The notes: generated from the letters alone by a model not told the origin. Shown: positions 1 through 7,077, counted from the first letter of the stretch. The stretch is 9,797 bases of DNA from Candidatus Bathyarchaeota archaeon (GCA_005888695.1 VBBH01000061.1:1-9797); one strand, 5' to 3'. Made by a program: numbers and translations.

Positions 1-375
1 CGGAATCTGATTGAGCCCTTCCTGGTGTGGTACACGCTCAAACCGGAGGACGCTATCTCAGAAGCACAGTCGAAATTGGCGTATGATCTTGCCATGATTC
101 ATTGGCAGGCCTCAAAGAGACCAAGACAAGGAAGAAGATGGGTTGCAGGCTCATTCTTCGTCGCTTTCACGGTTGGCCTGTATCTTCTAATCCTCGTCGG
201 TCCCGAGGAGATAAGTAACGGTTTACTTTCGACCGTGGGGCTCGCAAGGCTTGAATCTAACGGGCCCGGATTATTGCTTGAGGGCTTAGCGAAGAACCGT
301 GTTAATCAAGCAAATCGGCTAGCGAAATCCTTACAGGTCATTATCCAGGAAATAATCAAGATTCTTTGGGGTTGA
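1..375 (+). CDS. C-terminal part of a small single-helix membrane protein, unknown function
   Basis: The frame is open from the first base of the window, so the true start lies upstream; an internal GTG at 25 is possible but the residues before it (RNLIEPFL) read naturally into the rest. About 124 residues are visible. A basic stretch (KRPRQGRR) precedes one hydrophobic helix at about residues 47-67 of the visible part, so the N-terminal part is probably cytoplasmic by the positive-inside rule. The C-terminal ~55 residues are amphipathic and end in an Ile/Leu-rich helix (VIIQEIIKILWG). I recognise no family. The stop at 373-375 lies just before the next membrane-protein gene, which suggests the two are co-transcribed. 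Confidence 0.6.
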   Translation, partial: RNLIEPFLVWYTLKPEDAISEAQSKLAYDLAMIHWQASKRPRQGRRWVAGSFFVAFTVGLYLLILVGPEEISNGLLSTVGLARLESNGPGLLLEGLAKNRVNQANRLAKSLQVIIQEIIKILWG

Positions 376-395
376 AATTTCACGTGAGCCCGGCG

Positions 396-632
396 ATGGC
401 TGAGAAAAAATATTCCACCGTGTCGCTATGGGCAGGCGTAGTACTTATCGGCATCTCGATCTACTTCTTCCTAGCATCTGTCTCTCTGATCAGTCCGCCC
501 GCCACAGCGGTAGTCGCAGGATTGCTGTCTGCAATAATCGGATTCGTGATGCTATCTTCTGGCGCAAGCCTGATCAGAACCTACGTCCTGGCTCACATTG
601 CCGAGCAGGATACAACCACGAAAACAAGCTGA
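396..632 (+). CDS. Small two-helix membrane protein, unknown function
   Basis: From the ATG at 396 this is 78 residues with two hydrophobic helices, about 11-33 and 36-58, joined by a short Ser-Pro-Pro turn, then a short polar tail rich in Thr. It is therefore a helical hairpin in the membrane with no visible catalytic residues. The start is uncertain. In-frame alternatives are TTG 366, TTG 372 (overlapping the upstream stop as TTGA) and GTG 384, which has a GGGGTTGA stretch 8 nt upstream that resembles an archaeal ribosome binding site. All choices leave the membrane part unchanged. It sits directly behind another small membrane protein, and the two are likely one transcript. Family not recognised. 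Confidence 0.6.
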   Translation: MAEKKYSTVSLWAGVVLIGISIYFFLASVSLISPPATAVVAGLLSAIIGFVMLSSGASLIRTYVLAHIAEQDTTTKTS

Positions 633-647
633 ACTAATCACGAGGGG

Positions 648-684
648 CCGATCAAATGGATCGGACGGACTCTGGGATGTTTTT
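648..684 (+). terminator. Possible hairpin plus T-run after the plus-strand membrane genes
   Basis: The six-base arms CCGATC (648-653) and GATCGG (659-664) enclose a 5-nt loop, and a short T-run (680-684) follows 15 bases later. It lies between two converging transcripts, where a terminator is expected. Archaeal termination depends mainly on T-tracts, and this one is short, so the call is weak. Confidence 0.3.
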
Positions 685-725
685 CGTGTACACGTTTCAC
701 TATCGTTCGCGCCGCAGTTCGTCCC

Positions 726-1082
726 TTAGTGGTCAAGTCCGGGAGGCACGGCCCCTTCGGGGGTTTGAACGGTGATCTCGCCCTCAACGAGCTTTCTCTG
801 GAGCTGGCCGGTGAAGGCTTCTATGTCGATGCCGAGTTCGGACAAGCGTTTGACCGTCTCATCTTTCAGTATTGGGCTGACGTTCTGTCCACCGATGCGA
901 CCATAGGCGATCGCGTCAAAAGGGAGTTTTTCCCCTTTGAACAGAGCGTATCCAGAAAAGAAGTTTGCAACGCCGCCGCCTGCTCCACTTCCTTCGTCCA
1001 TAGCGTCGACCACGACTTCCATGTCATAGCGCGGTCCCTCATCTTCCTGTGGTCTGAACTTATTCGAGCTGGGTCGTTCCAA
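726..1082 (-). CDS. Small soluble protein, unknown function, last gene of the minus-strand block
   Basis: 118 residues from a TTG start; an in-frame stop lies three codons upstream, so TTG 1082 is the longest possible start, with Met21 as a shorter alternative. The first ~20 residues are polar and probably disordered. A Gly-rich segment (about 31-37, GSGAGGG) is followed by an aromatic stretch (FFSGYALF) and a helix near 74-100 (DETVKRLSELGIDIEAFTGQ). The protein ends in a Pro/Gly-rich tail. There is no membrane helix, no Cys and no motif I recognise. It begins 28 nt after the stop of the four-helix membrane protein on the same strand, so it is probably the promoter-distal gene of that operon. 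Conservation of this gene next to the ATPase/V4R genes would be the best clue to its role. Confidence 0.6.
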   Translation of the reverse strand: MERPSSNKFRPQEDEGPRYDMEVVVDAMDEGSGAGGGVANFFSGYALFKGEKLPFDAIAYGRIGGQNVSPILKDETVKRLSELGIDIEAFTGQLQRKLVEGEITVQTPEGAVPPGLDH

Positions 1083-1110
1083 ATCTCTTGATTACCCTTA
1101 TTCTGCGCGG

Positions 1111-1995
1111 CTACCCGTAGGCTGGCATGTCCAATGGATGCCATTGCTGCTCTGTTAATTTCTTGATCCTTCTACGTGAGATCCATCCAAGAACGAGAGT
1201 AACTAGTAGAAGGATGGATAATACGTAGATGTCGAGGCCTCGACCGATGATGCCGATCGTGGCAAGTCCAAGGATGCCGAGCACGCCAGTGCCAAGCCCA
1301 AGCAGTGGACCAATCTTGCGTTTGTTTAATGTAAAGTATCCACCGGTGATTCCAGTAATCCCTGCAAGGAGTAGAAGTATTCTGGAGACGATTCCCGTAT
1401 CAAGCGTTACTCCCAGATAGCCGGTCCATATCGCGGAAGCAAAGAGTGCAACACTGGCTAGATTGTACACGTTGTACCTTGACGTCTCTACCCGTGCTGC
1501 TGAGTGCTCAGGTGTGAAGGAGAATGGTCGCCCAGGAGCTGGATTCGCATTTGTCGGTCCAGTGTGCGGTTTTCCAGTGACGACGTCTACGGCAGAGTTG
1601 ACCAAGTTCTCCAAGATGATTATTCTATGCTTTCCTATCCCTGAGGCCATTCCTGCCATTATGGTATAGTCCGGCCCAACAGTGAGGTCTACCTTCGTTT
1701 CGGGTGTACAGGAGTGATGAATGATACTTCCAGGTTTCGCCCCTGTGAGAGTCCAGTCTGACCCTTTTTCCTTGGTGCAGATGAGAGCTGCCCATTTCGC
1801 CCCGGTCTCGATCTTTGGGAAGCCAACCTCCGCCGCGAGATCCATAACCCCGTATCTCTTGTCCTCGCAGAATATTTCTGGGCATCCTCGGCACCTCCAC
1901 ACGTCTATCGCCCCGATCACATTACTGTCACGGATCAGGTTGACCACGCCGTAATAGACGATGTCGTGCTTGTGCTGTTGCTGGGTTTGCTCCAA
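1111..1995 (-). CDS. Four-helix membrane protein with a Cys-rich N-terminal soluble domain
   Basis: 294 residues from a TTG start. The N-terminal ~170 residues are soluble and carry Cys35, Cys38, Cys43, Cys73 and Cys96 plus the pair His93-His94. The C-x2-C-x4-C cluster (CRGCPEIFC) looks able to bind a metal, but it does not match a zinc-finger family I can name. A Pro/Gly-rich linker (about 141-165) leads to four hydrophobic helices at about 175-196, 202-222, 229-250 and 254-273, then a basic segment (SRRRIKKL) expected to be cytoplasmic. The protein is thus a membrane-anchored Cys domain of unknown function. It follows the V4R gene after a 100-nt gap, so it may have its own promoter. The frame stays open about 65 nt upstream of the TTG without another usual start codon, so the N-terminus is uncertain. 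GTG codons at residues 17 and 26 are alternatives. Confidence 0.7.
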   Translation of the reverse strand: MEQTQQQHKHDIVYYGVVNLIRDSNVIGAIDVWRCRGCPEIFCEDKRYGVMDLAAEVGFPKIETGAKWAALICTKEKGSDWTLTGAKPGSIIHHSCTPETKVDLTVGPDYTIMAGMASGIGKHRIIILENLVNSAVDVVTGKPHTGPTNANPAPGRPFSFTPEHSAARVETSRYNVYNLASVALFASAIWTGYLGVTLDTGIVSRILLLLAGITGITGGYFTLNKRKIGPLLGLGTGVLGILGLATIGIIGRGLDIYVLSILLLVTLVLGWISRRRIKKLTEQQWHPLDMPAYG

Positions 1996-2048
1996 GAGGG
2001 AGTCAGTAGACTGTTGAGCGAGATTGAGACCTAGAAAAGTGTTCGCAT

Positions 2049-2059
2049 AACCTAAGGTT
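2049..2059. promoter_or_regulatory. Perfect 11-bp palindrome in an intra-operon gap
   Basis: AACCTAAGGTT is a perfect inverted repeat (AACCT-A-AGGTT) in the 100-nt gap between the V4R gene and the four-helix membrane protein gene. It lies about 55 nt upstream of the latter's start. The size and symmetry suit a dimeric regulator, and the position is compatible with an internal promoter, but no convincing TATA box is seen with it. It could be chance. Confidence 0.25.
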
Positions 2060-2095
2060 CAAAGCTCTTTTTGGAAGTGGCGAGAATTATCGGCC

Positions 2096-2971
2096 TTAGT
2101 CCTTCTGGAGCCACTTATTCCAGAAACGGTCCTTTCGCTTTGCAATCCTTGAGGCTCGTTCTAGTCCAGACTCTATCTCGGCTTGACTCATCGCATCGCC
2201 ACCGGGAGGTTTCGAGTTTTCCTTTCCGACCACAGGCGACTGTTTGTTTTCAGGTTTCGTCTCTTCCGTAGGCTTCGCGGCCGTGTCCTCCTTTGCTTGA
2301 GTCGGTACGGTTGTAGCCGGCACGGGAAGAGTCTCCGGTTCCTTAACACTTGACTTCTCCCCTGTTTCTCCGTCTTCCGGTATATCTTGGACGGGACCAA
2401 TCTGGAATTCGCACTCTGATTGTCCCTGAGACATGCATCGTGTCTCAATAGCTTGGACGGTCTTGTCGAAGACCTCTGCAAACATCCCCGCTAGGAAGCC
2501 GCTTGTGAAAGTACAATTCGGCATCTCAGAAGTCCCGTTCTCCAAAGCTTCGAAGCAATTGGATATCGTCACATTTGCGGTGCCTTTCTCGAAGTCTGAC
2601 TTGGCCACATGAATCTTTCCGAGTCCAAGGTTAGTATCCTCAAGAGCCGATGTCACCATGTTGCTGATGCCCGCATTGCTTGGTTGGCCTGAAGATCCTG
2701 TACTTTCCCGGAATATGCTTCCTTCATGGATTCCTATTCCACTGGCTAGATAGGATAGGAAGGGTGTGGCCTGGTCTCCAACGAGCTTTTCCAGTCCTTC
2801 ACGTATGACGCGGATGACGTCTCTTCGCAGGATGATCATTTTTTGTCCGAAGAAGCTGACCTCTCCACGGTTGTCGTTGAACCGTAACTGGTTCACTGAG
2901 CCGACTAGTCTTCTGAGGTCAATGCTCGCTGGTCGTTTCGGGCTTACACTAGGGCTTCTACTAGACTCCAT
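2096..2971 (-). CDS. V4R-domain (4-vinyl reductase-type) sensor-like protein with long disordered tail
   Basis: 291 residues from an ATG. Residues about 40-192 form a V4R domain. The N-terminal helix region (RRDVIRVIREGLEKLVGDQA) and the Gly-rich G-I-G-I-H-E-G segment at 78-84 are typical. So is the C-terminal signature SGFLAGMFAEVF followed by E176-x2-C179-x3-G183-x3-C187-x-F189. V4R domains are related to heme-NO-binding folds and bind small molecules or metal through the conserved Cys; they often act as input modules for regulators. Further Cys lie at 139 and 153. Residues about 196-260 are a Pro/Glu/Lys/Thr-rich linker, probably disordered, and 262-291 form a basic, Trp-containing terminal helix (KRKDRFWNKWLQ) that may contact the membrane or a partner. 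No enzyme or DNA-binding domain is fused. The start lies 4 nt after the stop of the ATPase gene, so the two are translationally coupled and probably function together. The ligand is unknown. Confidence 0.85.
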   Translation of the reverse strand: MESSRSPSVSPKRPASIDLRRLVGSVNQLRFNDNRGEVSFFGQKMIILRRDVIRVIREGLEKLVGDQATPFLSYLASGIGIHEGSIFRESTGSSGQPSNAGISNMVTSALEDTNLGLGKIHVAKSDFEKGTANVTISNCFEALENGTSEMPNCTFTSGFLAGMFAEVFDKTVQAIETRCMSQGQSECEFQIGPVQDIPEDGETGEKSSVKEPETLPVPATTVPTQAKEDTAAKPTEETKPENKQSPVVGKENSKPPGGDAMSQAEIESGLERASRIAKRKDRFWNKWLQKD

Positions 2972-2975
2972 TCTA

Positions 2976-3767
2976 TCACAAACTCGACTGTTGGGCGCTC
3001 ATTCCGGCCAACTCTTTCTCTAGATTCTCAACGGCCTCGCTCACTTTTTTCGCAAAGTTCGAGTTAGGATTGTCGAGGACGAAGACTGATCTGCTCAGGT
3101 TGTTGATCACGTCTATCTGAAATTCGAAGGCTGCGAGGAAGTGGGACTTGAACAATACGGCAAGATCCTTGCCCACTTTCACCGCGTCTTTTATTCGCAC
3201 ACCAGGCGGGACCATGTTCAACGCAAGGAACGTGGGCTTTTCGAATGTCTCAGCAAGCATCACCATGACCGCGGTTCCGAAAAGATCTTGTTGATCTACT
3301 CTTGAGACTAGAACGAGCGCATCGCAGCAACCCATTGCGAGGACCGTGTCGTTCTCAACGCCGGGGTGCGTGTCTACAATGATATAGTCAAGCTTGCACT
3401 GCTCCCCGACCTTTTGGATCGTGTCCTTGAACACAGACACCTCGAGGCCTGATTTCAAGAGCCGGAGCATATCCTCGATCTTGTTGCTAGCTGGGCAGAA
3501 GAATAATCCTCCCTTCTTCAAATCAAATTTTGGCGACAAGTCAATGATCGTTTCGGCTGGTTCAGCCTCGCCTAGAAATATGTCGCTGAGTGTCGCCTTG
3601 ATCTCGCCCTTCTTCAGTCCGAATATGACGTGGAGCCCTGGACCAGATAGGTCGAGATCCATCACACCGACCCTGCTGTGCGTCGCGAGCGTCGCGGCTA
3701 TGTTAGCGGTGAGCGTGGTCTTGCCAGTTCCGCCTTTAAAGGAGTGGATCGCGATTACCTTTGTCAA
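2976..3767 (-). CDS. MinD/ParA-type P-loop ATPase
   Basis: 263 residues from a TTG start. The deviant Walker A KGGTGKTT at 11-18 includes the signature first Lys of the MinD/ParA/Mrp family. The switch I (Walker A') segment is VGVMDLDLSGPG at 33-44, Walker B is DYIIVDT with Asp132, and an L-N-M-V-P segment lies at 183-187 where the family contacts the base. Such ATPases form ATP-dependent dimers on a membrane, DNA or partner and drive positioning or switch-like control. There is no iron-sulfur Cys motif of the Mrp/NBP35 type. The C-terminus (KELAGMSAQQSSL) lacks a clear MinD-like membrane-targeting helix, so membrane contact, if any, is probably through partners. It starts 2 nt after the stop of the Ig-like membrane protein and ends 4 nt before the V4R gene. 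This indicates stoichiometric co-expression and a joint role rather than chromosome partitioning; no parB-like gene or parS-like repeats are seen. Confidence 0.9.
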   Translation of the reverse strand: MTKVIAIHSFKGGTGKTTLTANIAATLATHSRVGVMDLDLSGPGLHVIFGLKKGEIKATLSDIFLGEAEPAETIIDLSPKFDLKKGGLFFCPASNKIEDMLRLLKSGLEVSVFKDTIQKVGEQCKLDYIIVDTHPGVENDTVLAMGCCDALVLVSRVDQQDLFGTAVMVMLAETFEKPTFLALNMVPPGVRIKDAVKVGKDLAVLFKSHFLAAFEFQIDVINNLSRSVFVLDNPNSNFAKKVSEAVENLEKELAGMSAQQSSL

Positions 3768-3769
3768 CC

Positions 3770-5707
3770 CTACGGTCCCGATCCTCCACCGCTCTTGCTG
3801 CTGCTTGCGTCATCCTTGTCTTTGCTCAACTGATCCTTCACGGATTGAAAGAATGCCTGATTCTCGATCTTGCCCGCTTCGGACTTGACCGCTTCTAGAT
3901 CGATCTTCAATTTTGTATGAGTTGTCTTGTGCCGGAATGCTATGAAGCCGGCAACGATCGCTGCGATGATCCCGGCGATTATGGCGAAATAGAAGAGCGG
4001 CAGCGTGTATGGATTATCTCCAGAGTTGGTTGTCTGCGGCTGCTGTATGACCACTGACGCCGTTGTCGAGCTTAGAGCCTCATGCAAGTCCCCACCATAG
4101 CTTGCGGTTACGCTGTTGGTTCCTTGGCTTTGTGGGCGCGTGACGAAGATGACCGAGCAGGAAGCACTCGATCCTGATCCAGAAGGAAGGTCGCACAACT
4201 GGGGATTATCGAACGCTGGACTTATCGTCACTTGTCCGGTCGGTGTGATCGCTGTACCAACGTCTACATCGGTAACTGTCGCGGTGCACGTGACTTGTTG
4301 TCCTACCGTGATCTGACTGGGGTTGCAAGAGACAGTTACAGTTGAGTCACGCTTGTTCAAAGTAATAACGTTGGAAGAAACCCCCGTGTTGATAGGCGTT
4401 GAATTGTCCGTGCCATTCACTGTTAAGGACCAAAGACCTGTCGGCTCGTTACCGGTTGGAATGTACAATCCTTCCCATTGACTGGTAGACGTGTCGTAAA
4501 TGAGTGGGATTGATGCAGCATATGTTCCTCCGCTGAGAGACAATCGTCCGGTCGCCTGGTCTGAAGATCCAAGTGCAGTCCCGTCCGGGTATGTCATCGT
4601 CATGTTGAAAGGCATCCTTTCGTTGATAACGAAAGTTGTCTTAGCTAGGGTCGTTGTAACCGTGAGAGTTGCTATTTGGACTGTGAACGTGGTTGAGACT
4701 TGTGAGGCTGGACCTCTGTTGTCGTAGCTATCATCAAAATTGTTTACGTTCAGTCTCGCAGTCCAGACGCCTATCTGAGCATTCATCGGCAGTCTATAGG
4801 TCGCTACAAAATTATGCGAGACGAAGTCATAGCTTGCCGTGATGTTGAACGCGCTACTGCTTGGTCGAATCAACGTTACGTTTGCCGAGCCGGTCGTGGC
4901 GAATGCGAGGCTTGGATAGCTTGCTTGAAACGAAATCCGAACCTGTTCCGTCCGCTGATAGGTCCCTCTGTTGCTGCTAATCGATGAGACGGTCATTTGA
5001 GCTGGAGTGATTGTGAAAGTGTCCACATCAGCTGGTGACTTGCTGGTGGTCGATCCTGTGGCCGTGACGACATATGTCTGGGAAAGGTCCGCACTAGGTG
5101 GGATTGTCCACCTATCAGAGATGGTGCCCAATCCGTCGGCAAAGTCCGGATTATTCAGTACAACAGTAGAACCAGGTGAGGTTGTGATTCTGACGTTCAC
5201 AAACTCGTAAGCTTGGTAACCTGTTGCTTTGATCGAGACGGTCTGTGTCCTTTGGTAAACCGTATTGTCGGTCAAGCCAATTCTGAAGAATGTTGAGGCG
5301 ACATTATTTTTTGGCACAGGTTTTGTCTGGCTGACTGAGGCAGGGTATACGCCAACGAGCGAGTTCACGCCCCCTGTCGCGTTGAACGAGGAACTCGGGT
5401 AGGATACGATTAGTATGAATTCCTGTTGAGTAGGAAGGGTCGTGTAATTCTGCGGGACCGAGATCCACACGTGTGTCGATGGATCTTGAACTCCGAATAC
5501 GAATTGGTAAGCTGTCGATGGAGCTGCGCTACTGACGTCCAGTATTAGCTGGACCGTTGCTCCCTCTTGGCTTCTGAAAGGAAAAGGAGCAAGCCTGTAA
5601 ACTTCCGGCAGTGCTAGAGCACTCGGGAGAACAGAAGCTATCGCGGGTAGGAGGACGGCCAGGAAAATGATAATTCTTTTGCCAGCCCGCCGAGTAAGCA
5701 CGAGCAC
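3770..5707 (-). CDS. Secreted, membrane-anchored Ig-like domain surface protein
   Basis: 645 residues from the GTG at 5707. I prefer this start because GGAT lies just upstream and the product begins with a compact signal-like segment (TRRAGKR, then a hydrophobic helix at about 12-33). The frame can be extended to a TTG at 5785 (671 residues). The long middle part is beta-rich, low in charge and rich in Thr/Ser/Val, with many N-x-S/T sequons (for example NYT, NAT, NVT, NIT, NMT, NGT), as expected of a glycosylated archaeal surface protein. The segment at about 451-557 is an Ig-like repeat of the Big_3 type ending in a V-T-A-S-Y-G-G-D-like strand. It contains four Cys (about 461, 474, 505, 517) that could form two disulfides. 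A C-terminal helix at about 567-591 anchors the protein, followed by a ~55-residue charged, helical cytoplasmic tail ending in Ser/Gly. The tail could contact the ATPase encoded 2 nt downstream. Role: extracytoplasmic sensor, adhesin or scaffold (inference). Confidence 0.85.
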   Translation of the reverse strand: MLVLTRRAGKRIIIFLAVLLPAIASVLPSALALPEVYRLAPFPFRSQEGATVQLILDVSSAAPSTAYQFVFGVQDPSTHVWISVPQNYTTLPTQQEFILIVSYPSSSFNATGGVNSLVGVYPASVSQTKPVPKNNVASTFFRIGLTDNTVYQRTQTVSIKATGYQAYEFVNVRITTSPGSTVVLNNPDFADGLGTISDRWTIPPSADLSQTYVVTATGSTTSKSPADVDTFTITPAQMTVSSISSNRGTYQRTEQVRISFQASYPSLAFATTGSANVTLIRPSSSAFNITASYDFVSHNFVATYRLPMNAQIGVWTARLNVNNFDDSYDNRGPASQVSTTFTVQIATLTVTTTLAKTTFVINERMPFNMTMTYPDGTALGSSDQATGRLSLSGGTYAASIPLIYDTSTSQWEGLYIPTGNEPTGLWSLTVNGTDNSTPINTGVSSNVITLNKRDSTVTVSCNPSQITVGQQVTCTATVTDVDVGTAITPTGQVTISPAFDNPQLCDLPSGSGSSASCSVIFVTRPQSQGTNSVTASYGGDLHEALSSTTASVVIQQPQTTNSGDNPYTLPLFYFAIIAGIIAAIVAGFIAFRHKTTHTKLKIDLEAVKSEAGKIENQAFFQSVKDQLSKDKDDASSSKSGGGSGP

Positions 5708-5836
5708 CCGATCCTTTTTCCTGGTTATGAAGAACCAAGTCTCTGCAAGACCGGAACATATCACTAAAGGAATACGTAACCTCAAGCACTAGGCATGAGT
5801 ATCGAACGGACACGACAACCCAGGCCAGGCGTGTTT

Positions 5837-5844
5837 GTGATCAC
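5837..5844. promoter_or_regulatory. 8-bp palindrome in the divergent promoter region
   Basis: GTGATCAC lies between the divergent Ig-like/ATPase block and the PPOX gene, roughly 50 bases upstream of the PPOX TATA box. The placement suits an operator serving one or both directions. A palindrome of this length is also expected by chance in a few kilobases. Confidence 0.2.
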
Positions 5845-5890
5845 TAGTTGCTTCTATCGATATGTCAAAAATTGACCGACGACTCGAAAC

Positions 5891-5897
5891 CTATATA
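5891..5897 (+). promoter_or_regulatory. TATA box of the PPOX gene
   Basis: CTATATA preceded by the purine-rich CGAAAC (BRE-like) lies 35-41 nt upstream of the ATG at 5932. With the usual archaeal spacing of about 25 nt, transcription would start near 5920, leaving a leader of about 10 nt. The GGGA at 5921-5924 may serve as a weak ribosome binding site. Confidence 0.55.
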
Positions 5898-5931
5898 CCA
5901 ACAAGAAGTCTCTCGATGATGGGAAGATTTG

Positions 5932-6342
5932 ATGAATAAGAATATCGGATTGGATGAACAAGCGAGGAAGCTTTTCGAAGGCAAGAACTTCGCATTCGTC
6001 GCGACGGTGAATCGAGACGGGAGTCCACAGGTTACACCAGTCTGGGTTGACACGGACGGTAAGTACATCATAGTCAACACAGCAATGGGACGTGTTAAGC
6101 AGACGAACACCAAGCGAGACCCTCGTGTCGCTGTAGCGATTTTTGATCAAACCAACCCCTACAACATGGTGACAATCAAGGGCAAGGTGGTTGATCAGTT
6201 AAAGGGAAGTTCGGCCGAGCAGCACATCGACAAAATGGCGAAAAAGTACACTGGACAGGAACGTTATCCCAACCGAAAGCCCGGCGAGCAAAGGGTCCTT
6301 CTGAAGATAGAACCCGAACGGATCGCTGGCATGGGACGCTGA
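5932..6342 (+). CDS. PPOX-family (pyridoxamine 5'-phosphate oxidase-like) F420/flavin-dependent oxidoreductase
   Basis: 136 residues from the ATG; a TTG one codon earlier is possible. The family pattern is clear: a first strand block FAFVATVNRDGSPQVTPVWV at about 20-39, then TDGKYIIVNTAMGR with the basic KxxN-x2-K-R-D-P-R-V segment at 56-65. A strand VAVAIFDQ at 67-73 and the strand YNMVTIKGKVV at about 77-87 follow. This is the split beta-barrel fold whose members bind FMN or F420 and reduce small substrates. The length, about 130-140, and the C-terminal RVLLKIEPERIAGMG fit the 'PPOX class F420-dependent' subgroup common in actinobacteria and archaea. The substrate cannot be read from sequence. 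It stands alone, with its own promoter, divergent from the Ig-like/ATPase block and convergent with the methyltransferase. Confidence 0.85.
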   Translation: MNKNIGLDEQARKLFEGKNFAFVATVNRDGSPQVTPVWVDTDGKYIIVNTAMGRVKQTNTKRDPRVAVAIFDQTNPYNMVTIKGKVVDQLKGSSAEQHIDKMAKKYTGQERYPNRKPGEQRVLLKIEPERIAGMGR

Positions 6343-6358
6343 TAGGACCAAGATAATC

Positions 6359-7060
6359 CTAGTAACGCTCGTAGATCAGTACGAGCCAGAAACCCGCAAC
6401 CGTTCCAATCTTACGCCTAAGCCCGAACCCTCTCAATAAAAAGTCGACACGATCCAAAGAGTGGAGATACATCCGAGCCGGGTTCTTCCTTATTCGATCG
6501 ATAAGATTGTCGACGTAAACCCCGATTCTCACTGGGACCCTAGCGAATCCTACATCTCTCGGAACTATCAAGCCAAGTCTCTCCTGGCATGCGCTTGACG
6601 CCTTGGACAAGAGCCCCTCCATCGAGGGATAGCAGCAAACCACTTTGTCCAATATTACAACGTCCGAATTCTTATGGTCCTGTTTCGCGGCATCACCGAC
6701 AAGGAACTTAGCCTTGAGCCCGAAACCACTCTCACCAGCAAGCCTGTTTGCAGTTGCGATCATAACTGGCGAGAGATCCATCCCTACAATGGACAATGCT
6801 CCTTTCTTCAAGGCTTCCACTGAGAATTGTCCACTCCCACATCCAAGATCAAGAATTGTCCGACCAGAGAGTCCATCATCGATGAGTCGTCTCATCAGGA
6901 TAGTGCTGCTCGGGGACAATCCATTCCGCTGGTATTCTTCGCAATGGTCCCGAGCCCTAGAATCGAAATGTTCACTGATCCATTTCGTACCATCCGCGTT
7001 CTCACAGCAGGCACCTGTCAAACCCAACTCGCCACGAGGATGAAAGGAAGGGTTTGTCAC
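6359..7060 (-). CDS. Class I SAM-dependent methyltransferase
   Basis: 233 residues from a GTG start. Motif I is ILDLGCGSG at 69-77, the motif II acidic residue is Asp95 in GMDLSP, a GDA at 122-124 fits motif III, and DKVVCCYP at 138-145 takes the post-motif position. The rest of the C-terminal half (GLIVPRD near 163-169, then VDNLIDRIR, a Y-x-H-S segment near 198-201, and LLRGFGLRRK) resembles methyltransferases often labelled BchM-like (Mg-protoporphyrin O-methyltransferase superfamily). No chlorophyll or tetrapyrrole genes are nearby, so the substrate is unknown. Cys18-Cys19 and Cys142-Cys143 are paired but not in a recognised metal site. It follows the 145-residue gene by 17 nt and is likely its operon partner. 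Its 3' end faces the PPOX gene with only 16 nt between the stops. Confidence 0.85.
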   Translation of the reverse strand: MTNPSFHPRGELGLTGACCENADGTKWISEHFDSRARDHCEEYQRNGLSPSSTILMRRLIDDGLSGRTILDLGCGSGQFSVEALKKGALSIVGMDLSPVMIATANRLAGESGFGLKAKFLVGDAAKQDHKNSDVVILDKVVCCYPSMEGLLSKASSACQERLGLIVPRDVGFARVPVRIGVYVDNLIDRIRKNPARMYLHSLDRVDFLLRGFGLRRKIGTVAGFWLVLIYERY

Positions 7061-7077
7061 ATATTTGAATCGTGGCG

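Noticed and set aside
367..378. Shared 12-mer TGGGGTTGAAAT here and at 7718-7729 as a regulatory motif
   Set aside because: Several 12-base matches are expected by chance in a window this size, and both copies are explained as ribosome-binding-like sequence before a start.
729..1091. A 120-residue plus-strand open frame
   Set aside because: It mirrors the minus-strand 118-residue gene, has no clear start signal, and its composition (scattered Cys, Phe, Ser) looks antisense.
2976..3767. Chromosome or plasmid partition ATPase (ParA)
   Set aside because: No parB-like gene or centromere-like repeat array is present, and tight coupling to membrane and V4R genes points elsewhere.
3394..3888. A 164-residue plus-strand open frame
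   Set aside because: It lies antisense across the ATPase and Ig-like genes, whose frames are supported by family motifs; Ser/Pro/Cys-rich translation is typical of antisense.
5786..5931. A tRNA or other stable RNA in the divergent gap
   Set aside because: No cloverleaf arms or T-arm consensus can be found; the region is explained by promoters.
5854..6150. Minus-strand open frames over the PPOX gene
   Set aside because: The PPOX protein matches its family along its whole length on the plus strand, with a TATA box in the right place.
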